From: Salinarimonas sp051117315
GTDB taxonomy: Bacteria > Pseudomonadota > Alphaproteobacteria > Rhizobiales > Beijerinckiaceae
NCBI GenBank assembly: GCA_051117315.1
Contig: JBNPEA010000104.1
Location: 1-32,494, forward strand
Length of the DNA: 32,494 nucleotides
Reading direction: 5' to 3'
Below, piece after piece: positions 31,739 to 32,494 of the stretch. A model generated the notes under the pieces. The model saw only the letters and a list, made by a program, of their open reading frames with translations, did no database searches and was not told where the DNA came from. Position numbers and translations under genes: made by a program. How positions within the stretch are numbered: position 1 is the first letter of the stretch; each line of letters starts with the position of its first letter.

Positions 31739-32143
31739 ATGACGTCACACTATCGCCAGCGCCCCCACAGCACCGTCCCGCTGCACCTCGCCAAGGCTCT
31801 CCGACGCCGGCTGACGCGCCAGGCGGCGCGGCCCTGGGTTTCGCTTCGCCGCTGTCGCGCAGCCGGACCGGCGTTTCGGCGCCAGTGCCCGATCGGCCCC
31901 GACATCGTCGACTTCGCCTGCTTGAAGGCGCGTCTCGTCGTGGAGGTCGATGGCGGGCAGCACGGGTTCGACGAGAACGCCGCGCGAGATCACGATCGGG
32001 ATCGTCATCTCGAGCGCCTCGGGTTCGAGGTCCTTCGCTTCTGGAATCACCAGGTCGACCTCGAACTCGACGTTGTGATGGACACGATCCTCGCGCACCT
32101 CGCGGAGCGAATCGAGCGGACACGAGCAGTTCCTCCCCCATAG
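31739..32143 (+). CDS. DUF559 endonuclease-like protein (VSR/restriction-endonuclease fold)
   Basis: Predicted nuclease of the DUF559 group, related to very-short-patch repair endonucleases; the function is unproven. The ATG at 31739 has AGAGGA 7 bp upstream; 134 residues. An earlier in-frame ATG at 31652 would add 29 residues from an A/T-rich leader. Family motifs are FRRQCPIGPDIVDFACLKAR, LVVEVDGGQHG (with the acidic/Gln catalytic-type D-x-x-x-x-E..Q pattern) and LERLGFEVLRFWNHQV. The N-terminal region lacks the usual well-kept ERxLW motif: it reads LAKALRRRLTRQAARPWVSL. The gene lies between repeat copies A and C, and its stop TAG falls inside the start of copy C. It runs opposite to the flanking phage-type genes, which suggests insertion. 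Confidence 0.8.
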   Translation: MTSHYRQRPHSTVPLHLAKALRRRLTRQAARPWVSLRRCRAAGPAFRRQCPIGPDIVDFACLKARLVVEVDGGQHGFDENAARDHDRDRHLERLGFEVLRFWNHQVDLELDVVMDTILAHLAERIERTRAVPPP

Positions 32144-32230
32144 ACGAAGCGGAACCTTTTCCGCCTCGCGCCGCGGGACCCCGCCCCTGATCCGCTTTCG
32201 CGGATCGTCCCCGCCCCGACGGGGCGGGAC
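32132..32230 (+). repeat. Composite hairpin repeat, copy C (internally deleted)
   Basis: Begins CCTCCCCCAT like the complete copies but then diverges (AGACGAAGCGGAACC) and rejoins the shared second half at 32174: GGGACCCCGCCCCTGATCCG, a GCGGATC arm and the GC-rich hairpin. It is a degenerate copy adjoining the DUF559 stop codon. Confidence 0.75.
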
Positions 32231-32235
32231 GCGCT

Positions 32236-32396
32236 CCTCCCCCATCGGGGGAGGTGGATCGGCGGCGGAGCCGACGAGACGGAGGGGGTGCGCCGCAGGC
32301 GCCTCGGCGGAGCCGAAGCCACGCACGTCGGCGGCACGACGGGACCCCGCCCCTGATCCGCTGCGCGGATCGTCCCCGCCCCGAAGGGGCGGGACG
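32236..32396 (+). repeat. Composite hairpin repeat, copy B (complete)
   Basis: Second full copy, nearly identical to copy A over the first 65 bp and the last 55 bp, in the same orientation. The middle differs. Several compensating changes keep the hairpins, for example GCTACGC in A against GCTGCGC in B in the GATCCGC stem loop. Confidence 0.88.
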
Positions 32397-32399
32397 TGC

Positions 32400-32494
32400 T
32401 CACCGGATGGGGAGCGTCGCCATCAGCGGGGTTCCCGGGCCGAAGAGGGCGCTCTCCTGGGCGATGCGCACGGCGAGCGCCGACTGGGGCGCGC
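32400..32494 (-). CDS. C-terminal end of an unidentified gene (partial, possibly phage/GTA tail)
   Basis: An open frame enters from the right edge and ends with TGA at 32402-32400. The last residues are SALAVRIAQESALFGPGTP followed by LMATLPIR. The short piece gives no firm family. Its position upstream of a DUF2793 gene on the same strand suggests a tail or host-specificity protein of a phage or gene transfer agent, but this is a guess from context. Start and most of the gene lie outside the window. Confidence 0.5.
   Translation of the reverse strand, partial: APQSALAVRIAQESALFGPGTPLMATLPIR

Overview
The window is very GC-rich DNA (roughly 70% by eye) with tightly packed genes. It looks like chromosome of an alphaproteobacterium of the Hyphomicrobiales (Rhizobiales). 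The reasons are the rsfS-rlmH-envC order, rpsT directly upstream of dnaA, TRAP transporter genes, a DUF2793 phage/GTA-type protein and a DUF559 gene among palindromic repeats. A Salinarimonas- or Methylobacterium-like genome would fit, but the genus is inference. No rRNA or tRNA gene and no CRISPR array was recognised.

Region 1 (1-5.3 kb) is housekeeping. On the minus strand rsfS, rlmH and an envC-like gene (cut by the window edge) form a cluster. On the plus strand come rpsT and dnaA, separated by about 0.86 kb of gene-free DNA with much lower GC. Region 2 (5.2-12.9 kb) holds a divergent tryptophan 2,3-dioxygenase / kynureninase-like pair, a DUF2189 membrane protein, a glutathionyl-hydroquinone reductase divergent from an exported MsrA, a LacI-family regulator with two matching palindromic operators, a 56-residue small ORF, a GNAT acetyltransferase and a small unknown protein.

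Region 3 (13.0-19.9 kb, minus strand) reads as a catabolic cluster in the order otnK-type kinase, TRAP binding protein, TRAP small and large permeases, aldehyde dehydrogenase, SDR dehydrogenase. Its job is probably uptake, oxidation and phosphorylation of a sugar acid. The aldolase/decarboxylase normally paired with OtnK is not in the window. Two pairs of inverted REP-like elements sit inside the cluster.

Region 4 (20-25.7 kb) holds an exported phosphodiester glycosidase-family protein and a CoxE-type VWA protein. It then has a cobalamin riboswitch, preceded by a sigma70-like promoter overlapping a Zur-like palindrome, in front of a three-gene dipeptide/nickel-type ABC importer that lacks its ATPase genes. 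Region 5 (25.7-29.6 kb) holds a potassium-channel-like protein and a two-component system with two divergent PepSY genes. The response regulator is frameshifted by what looks like a 2-bp contraction in a GC run. The divergent PepSY promoter carries four TGACG-type boxes at 11-bp spacing, as expected for an OmpR-type regulator.

Region 6 (29.6-32.5 kb) is a phage/GTA-like tail fragment: a small membrane protein, a DUF2793 protein and the C-terminus of another gene. It is interrupted by a DUF559 endonuclease-like gene embedded in composite hairpin repeats. The most notable candidates for new biology are the DUF559/repeat unit, the doubly regulated ATPase-less importer and the broken regulator with its intact target-like sites.
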